A stretch of DNA of 64,000 nucleotides from Eremomyces bilateralis CBS 781.70. Taxonomy: Eukaryota > Ascomycota > Dothideomycetes > Eremomycetales > Eremomycetaceae. The notes beneath the pieces are model-generated. The model was not told the DNA's origin. It was given only the letters and a program-made list of their open reading frames with translations, and made no database searches. Position 1 is the stretch's first letter. Each line of letters opens with the position of its first letter. The stretch is from positions 620,026-684,025 of the forward strand of contig NW_022985074.1 in the NCBI RefSeq assembly GCF_010015585.1, written 5' to 3'. This document shows positions 52,628 to 63,263 of the stretch, in pieces. A program made the translations under genes and the position numbers.

Positions 52628-54572
52628 TTAAACATGTTCAGTCGGAATCCCCCTCGAAGTCAGATGGATCCGGATCTGCATTCTGTCAGATTGTGTAAGG
52701 GCAAGGAGCTGCGGAGTGTACATACCTCTTGCGTCGTATCTGAACGTCCCGCCGACTCGCCCAGAAATGGATTCTTCTACCAGCCGAACTTCGTCCTCTG
52801 AAAGCCGTGAATCCGGATCTGCATTGATCGTTTCGAAGACCAGCCCATTATGATCAGGGCCGAGGTCATTGACAAAGTCTAACAAACCGCCTAGAGTGAA
52901 CGATGTGATGGCCTGGAAGGTGACCTCACGGAGACTCTTGGATTGGACAATGGACGGCAGGACCCTGTCTGTCACACCGTAACCTGAAGTATTCAACTTT
53001 TCCAACTTCGGAAGTTGCGTGGCTAGGTGGGAAATATGCGGATCGGTAAAATAGTCGGATACACCCGTAAGGTTCAGTTCTCGAAGATCCTTCAAGCACA
53101 CGAGCGAATGGAGAAAGGCATCGATATCATCTCTTACGACGTCATCGCCATCCCCTCGTAGACAGAGATATTTTAGATTAGGCTGATTCATCAACGCCAA
53201 ATGAAAATTCCTTCGCTCCGCCATGGTATATGAGTCTACCTCGAGGCTTTCAAGGTAGACGTCCTCATCAGAAAGAAGCGGTGTGACAATGGCCGCCCCG
53301 CTAATGAAGTTCTTGAGTTCGAGGTCTCGCAAGTTCTTGCACTGACGCATCCACGCCAAGAGATCGTCGAAGGATTGACTCTGAGCTGATTCAAGATCAA
53401 TGGTGCCCTCAAGGTCTTCCAAGTGAAGACTCTCCAAGGCTCTGCAAGGACCGATTTCGGACAGGGACTGGAAGCTGTCAGGCCTAAGTGCAATGTGGAG
53501 CTTCGTTAACGATTGGTTGTGAAGCGCGAGAGCCTTGCAAGTTTTGATCTTGATTCCTGCCTCGCTCATGACCTCTAGGGACTGAAGAGACTGGGGTTGG
53601 AGACTTGAAATGAATGTTCCAAAGCGAGAATCGCTGTCGTCTGCAAACCTAGAGCGTTCAATGAGAACATTTCCTTGGCACATTGACTGTATGGACATAC
53701 CAGGAGTACATCATAAGGGATCGGAACTTGGGACAGTGTGACCGAAGTAATGGTGAGAGGTCACTCTCACCAATGGCTTTCCCATTGAAGAGGCACAGGT
53801 ATTGGAGATTAGGCATTCGCAAAACCCATCTCCTAAGGGCATCAGCAGAAACTATATACCGATGAGCACCATTTGGGAAATCTGATACGACAGGAAGAAA
53901 GGGGAACATCAGAGACGTACCTTGTCCAGCAGTCATGAGATCCTCGATGAAAGGTGCCTTCAAGCTGATTGCTATGATTCTAGGTCAACAAATGCAACAA
54001 CCTAAGGGAACTTGGCCTACCCTCGCCGATGGCTTCTACAGTGGCATCCGAGTTCAACCGTTCGCCGGGTTTGATCCAGACTCTGAACTGTGTCATGTCA
54101 CCTTTGAAGAAGTCACTTATGACATCAGCCTTCACTACAGAACAAGAGACAGGGAGTGTACTCACCGGAAAAGAGGTTGTCGCGTTCTTTTGGCATTGAA
54201 GTCGTCTAGGAGCTCTCGCAGGTCTCTCAGGTCTAGCGAATGGATGTACCTGCAATAGGGGAAGAATGTCTTGTCCACTGCAGACAACGCCAAACTTCGC
54301 CAGAGGCCAGAGATCCTCTGCGCATCGCGGCCCTGGTTGTCATCGGGATACCATTCCCTGACGGGTCGAGCATATTGATATCTAGCATGGCTGATATTAG
54401 GGACCATTCGCCATGGATGTCATGGGCTTAGTTACCGATATAAAGCAGTCAGGGCAGGCACCGTCAACCGTTTGCTGGATATCGAGCAATTGAACAATGT
54501 ATGAGAGTCTCGCTGATCCGCCAAATGACCGAATATAATTGGAAAAATATCATCGGGTAGATAGACCGCCAT
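52628..54572 (-). CDS. F-box / leucine-rich-repeat protein
   Basis: Six exons (54572-54436, 54381-54166, 54115-54021, 53971-53921, 53881-53701, 53648-52628) give about 566 residues. The N-terminus MAVYLPDDIFPIIFGHLADQ followed by LFNCSISSKRLTVPALTALY is an F-box that would bind Skp1 in an SCF ubiquitin ligase. Leucine-rich repeats follow in irregular form: LRRWVLRMPNLQYLCLFNG, SQSFDDLLAWMRQCKNLRDL, LKYLCLRGDGDD, LKDLRELNLTGVSDYF and LPKLEKLNTSGYG. The acceptors of exons 3 and 4 were chosen as the only ones that keep the frame open. Near the 3' end a gtatgt...cag pair (about 52723-52681) could be a further short intron, replacing the last residues by a shorter tail. Substrate is unknown. Such genes are numerous and rapidly diverging in this group of fungi. 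Confidence 0.8.
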
Positions 54573-55252
54573 GACGAGCGTCTACCACGACTACTGGGAT
54601 GGACTTGATCCTTCGCGTTCAAGAAAGTGATGTCTTGATGATGACGGGGCACTCGAACGCGCCCACAATGAAAGAGACGATTAAAAACCCCTTGAATTTG
54701 AAGCCGGACAAATGCGACTATTGAGAAGAGAAATTAATGAAGTTCAACCCGCCGCTTGAACTGTTAATTTGATGGGTGGGTGAACGCGTTTGATCTTTGA
54801 GTTGGAGGGGATGAGCGGCAGGGAAGGTATTAGCGACCAAGTCTTGCATTCACAGGCAGTGAGCTTCCAGCCGTATCATGAGCACCATGAAAGCATTAAT
54901 ATCGTATTATGCCTTGTATCTTCTTGTCCTATTTTAAACAAGGGGTTTAGTGATAATGGCTCTTATAAATGGCTCTTGGATAGGACATTGACGCCTCGAC
55001 CCCTTGACGGACATCATCGACGCGGTCGGCTAAACTTGCCAGAGATGAACGCGTCATGAACAAAGACCTGACAAGATACATGCAACATTAGATGCCACTG
55101 GACCTCCGACTACACACTTGTTAACTGCATCTTTGTCGAAGAGCATTCAATACTTTCGCTTTATTGATGATTGTAAACTGATAGCACTGTCTCGCTCATC
55201 CATCTTGCAACCCCCGGGTTGAGCGTGTCTTCTCAGTGCAGGTCTCGCCATT
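54573..55252. promoter_or_regulatory. Divergent promoter region, F-box gene and rad9
   Basis: A shared 680-bp upstream region for outward-facing genes. Short open frames within it have no protein character. No specific regulatory site is claimed. Confidence 0.45.
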
Positions 55253-56854
55253 ATGGCTTCGTTATCATTCGCCTTACTACCAGAGGCAGCGTCTCAGTTC
55301 TATGACATGCTGTCATGCCTTGCTAAGTTTAGCGATACTGTTTCAATTGAAGCCCGTGAAGATCGTGTACGAAGTCCCGGCAGCGTCTTGTCTAAACATT
55401 TCTCGTTAACAGTGCTCTAGTTGTTGATATGTACTCTTAATTCATCAAGGTCGGGATATGCTGGCTTCACACTCGACTATCCACAATTTTTCTCGGAATA
55501 TAGTTTCAACCTGGCACGACCAACAACTAGTTCGACAAGCGTAAACAAGTACTCTTTTCGGATTCTCAACAAGGTCTGGTCTGAAGCTTTCGACGAAGTG
55601 TATCCGACTGATCTCCGATAGGCACTCATCTCCGCATTCAGAAGCCGTGTGGCTGACCAGAGGACACGGAATACGACTGTTGATAAATGGGTTGTCACGG
55701 TGCAAGATCGCCTAGACGAAACCGAGTGTAGACTGGTCATTCAAGCCATCTGCAATGGAGGTGTGTCAATACTGCTGGGACGATGTCGCTGACGCTGGAC
55801 CCTAACGTTGCGTAGGCATCACGAAAACGTACAGATTAACATTTGAGGAGGCAGAAGTCACGTTCGCTTTGTTCGAGAAGAATGAAGCCAAGAACTGCTG
55901 GGTGATTTCCTCTACCATGCTAAAAGAGAATACGGATTTCTTTGGACCTCGAGCGGAGCAACTAGACATCTGCCATGAAAATGGCAAGATCAGCTTCATC
56001 AGCTTCACTGAGAAGATAGTAAACGCCAAGAAAGGTATGAGATTCCACGATCTTTGGGAGTAACCGCGGAATCGCTGACTTTTATCTAGAAGTCCTAAAG
56101 CATCCCTTGCAGACTACTATAGCAATCAACGCCCCCGACTTCGAGGAGTGTGAAGTCCTTGAACAGTTGCATATCACTATTAGCGTCAAAGAATTCCGGT
56201 CCGTTGTGGCCCATGCCGCATCGCTGAATGTTTCACTCCGAGCGACATATTCTCGCCCATCGAGACCCCTGCAATTCAGCTACGGGCTCAATGGGGTCAA
56301 AAGTCAATTCATTCTCATGACGGCGGGGGAGTACCGTGGACCTCAAGTACAACCGACGGCGCAAGAACCGCTGTCAGTCTTGAGCCGCCCGACCAACATC
56401 ACCGTTCCCATAACTGCAGACAACACCATGGGGGCTCCGCCGGTTCCTCGTATGGCTCAACGGAAGCCTAATGAGAGCAATCGGGCGCTTGGGCGGGTAA
56501 GTCCGGTCAAAGCCAAGGCAGTCTCGCAGCAGAATGAGACTCTGTTTGTTCGGGATGACGACGAGGCGTGGGATCCGCCAAACTTTGATACGGAGGAGTC
56601 GGTGCGGTGGGATGCTAGCGGTGATTTCGTAAGTATGCACCCAAGGAATACCAGAACAATTGTCTTACTTGCTGCAGAGCCAACTCCAGTCCTTCCGGGA
56701 TAGTGGTACAGTGAGCGGCCAGTCCGCCGGCCCTGCGACTGAAAATGTGGATACCGAAGTGCCAGCGACGCAGCGCGTATCTCAGGTAGGTTGATCGAAT
56801 TGCACTTTGACACTTTCCGCTGACATGGAACAGATTCGGGGTCTTTGGGGCTAA
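55253..56854 (+). CDS. rad9: Checkpoint clamp subunit Rad9
   Basis: Seven exons (55253-55366, 55421-55573, 55622-55760, 55816-56034, 56090-56628, 56678-56785, 56834-56854) give 430 residues. Rad9 forms the PCNA-like 9-1-1 ring with Rad1 and Hus1. The ring is loaded at damaged DNA and activates the Mec1/ATR kinase through the Rad9 tail. The N-terminus MASLSFALLPEAASQFYDML...LAKFSDTVSIEA and the segments GYAGFTLDYPQFFSEY, TYRLTFEEAEVTFALF and LHITISVKEFRSVVAHA fit the two PCNA-like folds (roughly 1-270). A Ser/Pro-rich tail with an acidic patch follows, the region phosphorylated in relatives. The last exon encodes just six residues (IRGLWG). The gene converges with the RCC1-repeat gene with a gap of only 91 bp. 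Confidence 0.9.
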
Positions 56855-56945
56855 GAGCTAACCCCGGGTGCAATTCTGGTATCCGGATGCCGTCAATCGA
56901 AATCATGACATCTGGGACACTACCAATGTTAGAACAGCGGCGGAA

Positions 56946-58007
56946 TCATTCCGCTACCTGTATCCAAGAAGTCGCACAGCCAGCTCCGAGGCTGACAACG
57001 ACACCTTGAACTTCGAGCTCGTTGCACCGGTCTTGCACATCACCATTCGGCGCGGTTGGTAGACCACAGTTTCCATGCTCGCCCCAGCCCCACGCTAACA
57101 CCTTATTAGTCGTCGATACTGCCATACAATGCTCACTCCCAGTGGCAATCATGGAAATACGAGGAAGGCCGTTTGGGCAAAGCTGGCCATGGTCATTTCT
57201 GCCCCAAGACAACATTTCACCGCTCCGGAAAAGAACATATATGCTGCCCCAGCTTGCACCCACGTCCTTCCAGTCTGTAATGCTAGGTGGAGCATCGGAA
57301 ATGACGTTCCATTTGTTATTGCCAAGGATAATGTGGGCACCAGAATCCGGGGAGCCAACAATGTACGTAAATTCGCGGCCACACACAACCCGGATGGCCT
57401 TGAACGGAATGCTCGATAACTTCCGCGGCGTCCAACATTTGTCGATAGGGGGCTGACCTATTTGACCTTTACGCCCGCTTCCCCAACCATAAACGTCTCC
57501 GTCACTCAAGACGGCAACCATGTGGCTCATGCTTGCGGATATGTCGATGATGCTAGTGCCTGGTGGTGGGAAGCCTTCGATTTCGCACGGCTGGGGGCTC
57601 GTATGCCGGTGAGCCCCTTGGCCTAACTCTCCTTTGCTGCCATATCCACAAGTGAGCACTCGATTATCGAGAACAAAAGCGGAGGCCTCCCAGGTCGCTG
57701 CGCATATATTTACTGGAGAAGGATGTAGCGACCCGGACTTGATCAGCTGTACAGGCACAAACACTGGACTTGATTCCTTTCTCTCGGAAATGTCGACACC
57801 AGTAGGACCGTGATCGTGAGTTCCCGCTGCAAAGACCTGACCAGTGCTCGTCAAGAGAATCGTATGATTGCCGCCAGCGACGATCTGCACCCGCTCTGTA
57901 GTGCTCAATCCTTCAGGAACGGGCATAATAGTTGGGGTTGATATGTCGTCGTTATGACCAAGACCGAGTTGGCCGGAACCATTCGAGCCCAAGCAGAATA
58001 GCGGCAT
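56946..58007 (-). CDS. RCC1-repeat protein (Ats1-like)
   Basis: A single exon of 353 residues. The RCC1 propeller repeat is seen several times: LFCLGSNGSGQLGLGHNDD at the N-terminus, VLTCGYGSKGELGQGAH, VYGWGSGRKGQIGQPP, MLSWGRNDHGQL and VLAWGWGEHGNCGLP, each followed by a GxxHxxxL-type strand (GGNHTILLT, MSHMVAVLS, GSEHCMAVS). The size and N-terminus suit the Ats1 branch, whose yeast member works with Kti11/Kti13 in tRNA wobble-uridine modification and diphthamide synthesis, rather than the chromatin-bound Ran exchange factor, which is longer and has a basic N-terminal tail. That subfamily call is inference. The start codon is 396 bp from the divergent kinesin start. Confidence 0.87.
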   Translation of the reverse strand: MPLFCLGSNGSGQLGLGHNDDISTPTIMPVPEGLSTTERVQIVAGGNHTILLTSTGQVFAAGTHDHGPTGVDISERKESSPVFVPVQLIKSGSLHPSPVNICAATWEASAFVLDNRVLTCGYGSKGELGQGAHRHTSPQPCEIEGFPPPGTSIIDISASMSHMVAVLSDGDVYGWGSGRKGQIGQPPIDKCWTPRKLSSIPFKAIRVVCGREFTYIVGSPDSGAHIILGNNKWNVISDAPPSITDWKDVGASWGSIYVLFRSGEMLSWGRNDHGQLCPNGLPRISMIATGSEHCMAVSTTNKVLAWGWGEHGNCGLPTAPNGDVQDRCNELEVQGVVVSLGAGCATSWIQVAE

Positions 58008-58402
58008 ACTTGACCACGACGGCTATGAGCAGCCCTCGTCCGCCGGATGACCTGTCCAGGACTGGGTGCTAGCAAGTTGGACTTGAAGTAAGCCTTTAGA
58101 TGTCACCAATCCTCTGTTGGCGGCATGCTTGAAGTCGACGGGGGAGTAATGTATTCCACGATGAGTTCCACTTAAGAACATATACGAATTGCAAATTGAT
58201 GACTTTTAAAATGAAGCTGTCGAGCGTTAAAGGTGATGCAGATGCACGTGACTTATAAACACCATCACGTGCTGGGCCCGGCCGCTGGCACCGTACCAAC
58301 GGTATGTTTACAAACAGTGCGGTCTCAAGATATCTGAACCTTGCGTGCAATCTACAGAACCATATTTCCGTCCAAAGCGAACATCGTTTAGAGCCGATCA
58401 AA
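58008..58402. promoter_or_regulatory. Divergent promoter with two CACGTG elements
   Basis: This 395-bp region serves the RCC1-repeat gene leftward and the kinesin gene rightward. GCACGTGAC (58244-58252) and TCACGTGCT (58265-58273) lie about 20 bp apart, facing opposite ways, near the middle. An alternative in-frame kinesin start at 58304 would shorten the region. Confidence 0.5.
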
Positions 58403-60871
58403 ATGGATACTGCACCGAAGAACTCGTCGTTATTTGACGTATTTCTACGACTCCGACCCGCACCCTCCAAAGCGAATGAGCGATTTCTGGACGTTGAGCC
58501 GACAGAAGCGGACTGCAAGCCGACGCACATCACCATCAAGCCGCCTTCGAACGACCATCGGAAGAGGGCAGTGGAAAAGTTTGCGTTCACGAGAGTGTTT
58601 GAAGAATATGCTCAACAACTCGACATATTTGAGGGCATAAAAGCTCGCCACCTGATCGAAGGGGTTGTCGGCGTGGATGGACAACCTGGACGGGATGGAC
58701 TGCTCGCTACGCTCGGAGTGACGGGTTCTGGAAAGGCATGATGAGTATCTGACCGATCACAAGTATGGTATACTGACATAGACTGGGCAGAGTCACACAA
58801 TATTGGGATCGAAATCCCAGCGAGGCCTCACCCAGCTCTCTTTAGAGGTCTTATTCCGAAGCCTCTCCTCCCATCTCGTACACCCACACAGCGCTTCCGC
58901 AGTGTTCCCATCATTATGCGCCTCGGACATCTCTGATGCCCAGCTTCTCCCTGCGAACGTGTTCCTTGAGAACTTGTTCGGCGATGGCCAGTCTGAGCGG
59001 GGACGAGTTTCCAGAGCGCAGACGCCGTTACCGGTATGCACACCTATTTCTTTCCGCAACTCAACCTACCAACAGCCTGGCACCCGCAATTCTCCTAGCA
59101 AACGTACGAATTATCACTGTGGGATCTCCAATGTCGACGCCGACAATGCAGCGCAACTTGCTCACCAGGAACGCTTCAAACGCGGCTTTGTGCAAAGCGG
59201 TCAACTTCACACTCGCTTGCAATCTGCCATTGATCCCCCAACGACAATCCGGCCCGTATGCGTCGCTACCAACACCATTCCTACTTCACAAGTCACAAAA
59301 AGTGCACATCAGCTAAACAATTCGCCTTCAAAGGATTCGACCTCGTTCCTTAGCCTCCCGCCCACACAATCCCGCCGAATCCAAATCCCGCGCCTTTCGA
59401 CCCTACCACAATCGCCTGCCCTCCCCGAAAATGCCGGCGTTCCTGCCGACGGCAACGCCGAATACTCGATCATCATCTCCATGTACGAAGTCTACAACGA
59501 CCGGATCTTCGACCTGCTATCCGGCAGCGCCGTGAATGGGCCTCCTGCGTCGTTGTCGTACAAGACGGGAGGTACCCTGAAAGAGCGACGCCGGGCGTTA
59601 TTATTCAAACCGACGGAGATGTCGCCGGATCGGAAAGTTGTGGCGGGGTTGCGTAAACTGGTGTGTAGCACCCTTGATGAAGCGCTGATGGTTCTCGAAA
59701 CAGGTCTCTTAGAACGCAAGGTCGCTGGTACGGGGAGCAATGCGGCGAGTTCGCGGAGCCACGGATTCTTTTGCGTGGAGGTGAAGAAGAGAGATCGGAT
59801 CGCAAAGGGGCGGTGGGAAGGAAGCACGATGACGATCGTCGATTTGGCTGGTTTGTGATCGAGATGTTGAATTGCGTGAATAGAAAACTAATGGACTCAG
59901 GATCCGAGCGCGCTCGTCAAGCGAAGACCGCTGGCGCCACACTTGCAGAGGCTGGAAAAATCAATGAGAGCTTGATGTATCTCGGACAATGCATGCAGCT
60001 CCAAAGCGACAACCAAGATGGAAGCAAGGTACGACAATGTTACATCTACCAGTCTCCCGCTATCATCTGCTAATACGATGCCATTTGACAGAATATCGTT
60101 CCTTTCCGACAATGCAAGCTGACCGAGCTGCTTTTCTCGAACTCTTTCCCATCCGCTCAACACCAAATGAGCCAATCACGTACTCCCCAGAAGTCCATCA
60201 TGATCGTCACAGCAGATCCAATGGGCGATTTCAACGCCACATCTCAAATCCTCCGCTACTCGGCCCTTGCCCGAGAAGTCACCGTGCCTCGCATTCCTTC
60301 CCTCACGAGTCAGATCCTCTCCGGCAACGCGAACCTCCCTAGCAGCCGTATGGACCACAGCAACAACCAGAACCCCGCGAATGGCATGCTTGCCGAGGAG
60401 CTCGAATCATCACGCGAAGACATCGCGCGTCTATCCGAGCAACTCGAGGTCCTTTCCGTACATCTCACGAAAGAGACCTCCCGGCGGCGCGCTGCTGAGG
60501 CAAGTTGGAAAGCCATGGAAGAACGCATGCAATCCGTCGAACAGAACATCCGAGACGAGATGCTGGAAGAGATGGAAGTGCGGGTCGAGGCGGAGCGACG
60601 GCGGTGGAAAGGCGCATGGGATGAGGAGGCCGATCGGTATGACGAGCATATGGATCGGAAGTTGGAGATCCTGGCGCAGGGAATCAAGATTTATGAGGAT
60701 CCGGAACCGGGCACCGTGGACCAGGTGCAGGAGCTGGAGGATGAAAATGCATCGTTGAGGAGGAAGATACAGGACTTGGAGAGGGAAATGGGCGCGAGGA
60801 CACCATCGAAGAAGCAGCGGGTGCTGAAGTCGAGGAAGTGGGAAGTTGATGTGAACTTGGAGAGCCCCTGA
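58403..60871 (+). CDS. Kinesin motor protein with a large insertion in the motor domain (kinesin-6-like?)
   Basis: Four exons (58403-58735, 58791-59850, 59901-60028, 60092-60871) give 766 residues. The N-terminal motor shows FDVFLRLRP, the P-loop GVTGSGKSHT, EYSIIISMYEVYNDRIFDLL, switch I (NAASSRSHGFF, about 425-436), switch II (DLAGSERA, about 462-469), INESLMYLGQC and FRQCKLTELLFSNSF. After the motor there are about 200 residues of coiled coil (ELESSREDIARLSEQLEVL, EERMQSVEQNIRDEMLEE...) and a basic end. About 180 extra, Ser/Thr/Pro-rich residues (roughly 150-330) sit between the P-loop helix and the YEVYND strand. An insertion in the motor points to kinesin-6 (Klp9/MKLP type), but not firmly. 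Intron 1 is GC-AG and splits the P-loop between Lys and Ser. An upstream in-frame ATG (58304) would add 33 residues. Confidence 0.9.
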
Positions 60872-61119
60872 TGTTGCAACGATTTTGTTTGTTCTGGCAC
60901 GCATTTGGAGACTGTTTGAATATTAGCATTGGCGTTAGCACGTTATGACGTACGAGAAGGAGTACATACCTGAGGAATAGATTTCGGTATCTTGACTAAA
61001 ATGCCTGTCAAAGATGCTCTCCTTGCTGAAGCTAGTCCATAGGGTCGTACGGAGACCGAATCATACCTCTGGGTGTAAAGGATGTTTAAGCTAACCTATG
61101 TATGAGGATGGTAGCGTGT

Positions 61120-62217
61120 TCATACGTTCTGCAACGTTTTCCTTCTTTGCATCAGAGAGATCTGTTTGCTAATCAACGAGATCTGCTGTTGCAGAAGGGT
61201 CAGCTCGTCGCTCGTTCCATTGGCCACGCCCGCGGTTTCTATCAGATCATTTGCATTTGGAGCTTCATGTACCATGCCCGTTCCACTGCATGTAGGACAC
61301 GGCCGCCTATGGGTCGTTGGCGACGTGCTTGGTCCGCCCAGCGTTTCATCCTCTAGAGGCTGAGGAAGCATACTGTATTCGTTCGACTGATCATCGAGGT
61401 TCAACGGCCCAATGACACGATATCCACTCTCGAAAACGAACGGCCGATTTTCGGCATCGGTCACCATCGGGTTTGGCGGAGGAGGAGAAGCAGCTGGCTG
61501 GTGTGGTTCAACGGCGGGAACCACATGACCCGCCTGCGCGGCACGTTCGGCATTCTTTTTCTGCCGCCGCTGCATCGCATACAGCGAGCGTCGATCGATC
61601 TTCGCCAGCGGCTGGGTCGGCGCATCACCACGGGCATGGAGCAATGACATCTTCGCCTTCGATGCGAGCACCTCGGAAACCTGCTCACCAGTAGTCTGCG
61701 CAATGATTTGCACGATATCGGTGGCGCCGGTGCTGGCGGTCAAGACGATGCCGGATCTCAGAATCGCGTCCTTCACCCATCGCTGGGTGAACTGCACGCC
61801 TCGCTTGGTATACTTCCTCTTTTTCCGCCCCGCAAGCAGTGCTTGCTCCGCCGCCGTTTCATCGATTTGCGGGTTGCACGTGTGCAGTTGGCAGGTATTG
61901 GACACGACTACCTGACCGGGCTGGTCGCGGGAGGCAATGGCTCGAACGCGCCATTCACAGCCGGTTTCATTGTATCGGCACACGTAGACCGCGCGGGTCG
62001 AGTCTTTCTTCACACATCGCGACAGGAACTTATCGCGCAACGACCACGCGTTGATGGCGTGCCGGAGGGCATCCCATGTTGGATAGACAGTACCGGGGGT
62101 GGGAATGGGGACGTCGAGGGCCGGCGGGGGAGCGGGCGACGTCTGGCTTTCCTCTTCGGAGGAGAGACCTTCGTCGGGATCGGATGGAGTTTGAGGGTTG
62201 AGAGATGGATTAGCCAT
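61120..62217 (-). CDS. MuDR/WRKY-GCM1-type zinc-finger protein, transposase-derived
   Basis: A single exon of about 365 residues from MANPSLNPQ; an in-frame ATG at 62331 would add 38 basic residues. The N-terminus is acidic and Pro-rich. Residues about 43-116 form a MuDR/FAR1-like DNA-binding module: YPTWDALRHAINAWSLRDKF, then Cys80-x6-Cys87 (CRYNETGCEWRVRA), and, 24 residues later, His112-x-Cys114. That is the zinc-ligand spacing of the WRKY-GCM1 superfamily used by Mutator transposases. A basic KKRKYTKRG stretch follows, probably a nuclear localisation signal. No transposase catalytic (DDE) domain or SWIM finger is present. The C-terminus has CPTCSGTGM and a Leu/Gln-rich coiled coil. The frame is long and undamaged, which suggests a domesticated host regulator rather than a relic. 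It converges with the kinesin gene (248 bp apart). Confidence 0.78.
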   Translation of the reverse strand: MANPSLNPQTPSDPDEGLSSEEESQTSPAPPPALDVPIPTPGTVYPTWDALRHAINAWSLRDKFLSRCVKKDSTRAVYVCRYNETGCEWRVRAIASRDQPGQVVVSNTCQLHTCNPQIDETAAEQALLAGRKKRKYTKRGVQFTQRWVKDAILRSGIVLTASTGATDIVQIIAQTTGEQVSEVLASKAKMSLLHARGDAPTQPLAKIDRRSLYAMQRRQKKNAERAAQAGHVVPAVEPHQPAASPPPPNPMVTDAENRPFVFESGYRVIGPLNLDDQSNEYSMLPQPLEDETLGGPSTSPTTHRRPCPTCSGTGMVHEAPNANDLIETAGVANGTSDELTLLQQQISLISKQISLMQRRKTLQNV

Positions 62218-63263
62218 GATATGTGGTCCGGTGGTAATGAAACGTCTGGTCATGGGCAGCCGAATTGAGGTTGTAATGCCATCATGATATCGGTTTCCAT
62301 TAGCACGTGAGACACGTCTTATGTCATCCATCTACGAACAACAGCACAACAACAGAGCAACAGAACAACAAAACAACAAAACAACAGAACAACAGAACAA
62401 CAGAACAACAGAACAACAGAACAACAGAACAACAGAACAACAGAACAACAGAACAACAGAACAACAGAACAACANNNNNNNNNNNNNNNNNNNNNNNNNN
62501 NNNNNNNNNNNNNNNNNNNAACAGAACAACAGAACAACAGAACAACAGAACAACAGAACAACAGAACAACAGAACAACAGAACAACAGAACAACAGAACA
62601 ACAGAACAACAGAAAACACCTCAACTCTAAGGCAACGTTATTCAAGTCTTGAGAGAACCTATCTCCTACTTCTTTCGATCCAGTATGAGATGAGAGTCGG
62701 ACGTGGGCATTCCCATATACAACAAGTGACAATGGTTTAACGTACGGCTTGAGGGCTCTCAACGATCCTTTGGCCACTAAGAGCACTGCGAAAGGTCCTT
62801 GGTCTAGAATGTATGTGTTGAACTACATCTAGCACGTTTTCACCTCCATTATGCCAAGAGGATTTCTAGAGCACATTGGGTAAGGGCGACGATCAAGCAA
62901 TTGAGGAAGGGGAAGGGTTTTAGAGATGTGTACGTCCAGGCTGTCGAGTAAGCCTACCTAGACTATCCTTAATATATACAAAACCATATGTCTGAAAGAA
63001 CGGTCTATACTCGCTTCCTTCTGACTACGAGTTATTTGATCACATTATAATATAAGATGGGAATCATGAGATCGAAATGTATGGAGCACAGACCCGCAGC
63101 AATCGATTTGGTAACTAAGTGCTACGAAGCGTACGACGAAACCGATCAGTCGGCAAAAAGCAGTCGTGGATTATCATAAAAAAGCGAAAACGTCATCCCT
63201 CGCGATATCTCATTGCTTGTTTGCCCGTAATCAAATCCTTTTTTAGCGCCAATTTTCTCATTC
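62218..63263. other. Intergenic with minisatellite and assembly gap
   Basis: The left end is the upstream region of the zinc-finger gene and has a CACGTG hexamer at 62304-62309. The centre is the AACAACAG array described separately. The right part (62620-63263) is AT-rich with no recognised feature; it should include the 3' region of the leftward Vip1-like gene. Confidence 0.45.
62338..62613. repeat. AACAACAG minisatellite containing a 45-base run of N
   Basis: An 8-bp unit, AACAACAG, is repeated head to tail on both sides of the unresolved bases at 62475-62519. The left margin is degenerate (CACAACAACAGAGC, AACAACAA variants), while the inner copies are near perfect. All three forward frames stay open through it because the unit lacks stop codons, so the long frames seen here are artefacts of repetition. 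The gap size is probably a placeholder; the true array may be longer. It lies about 120 bp upstream of the zinc-finger gene's chosen start. Confidence 0.95.

Noticed and set aside
62307-62786. Long frames through the AACAACAG array on both strands
   Set aside because: The repeat unit contains no stop codon in any frame, so the frames are artefacts and also cross unresolved bases.
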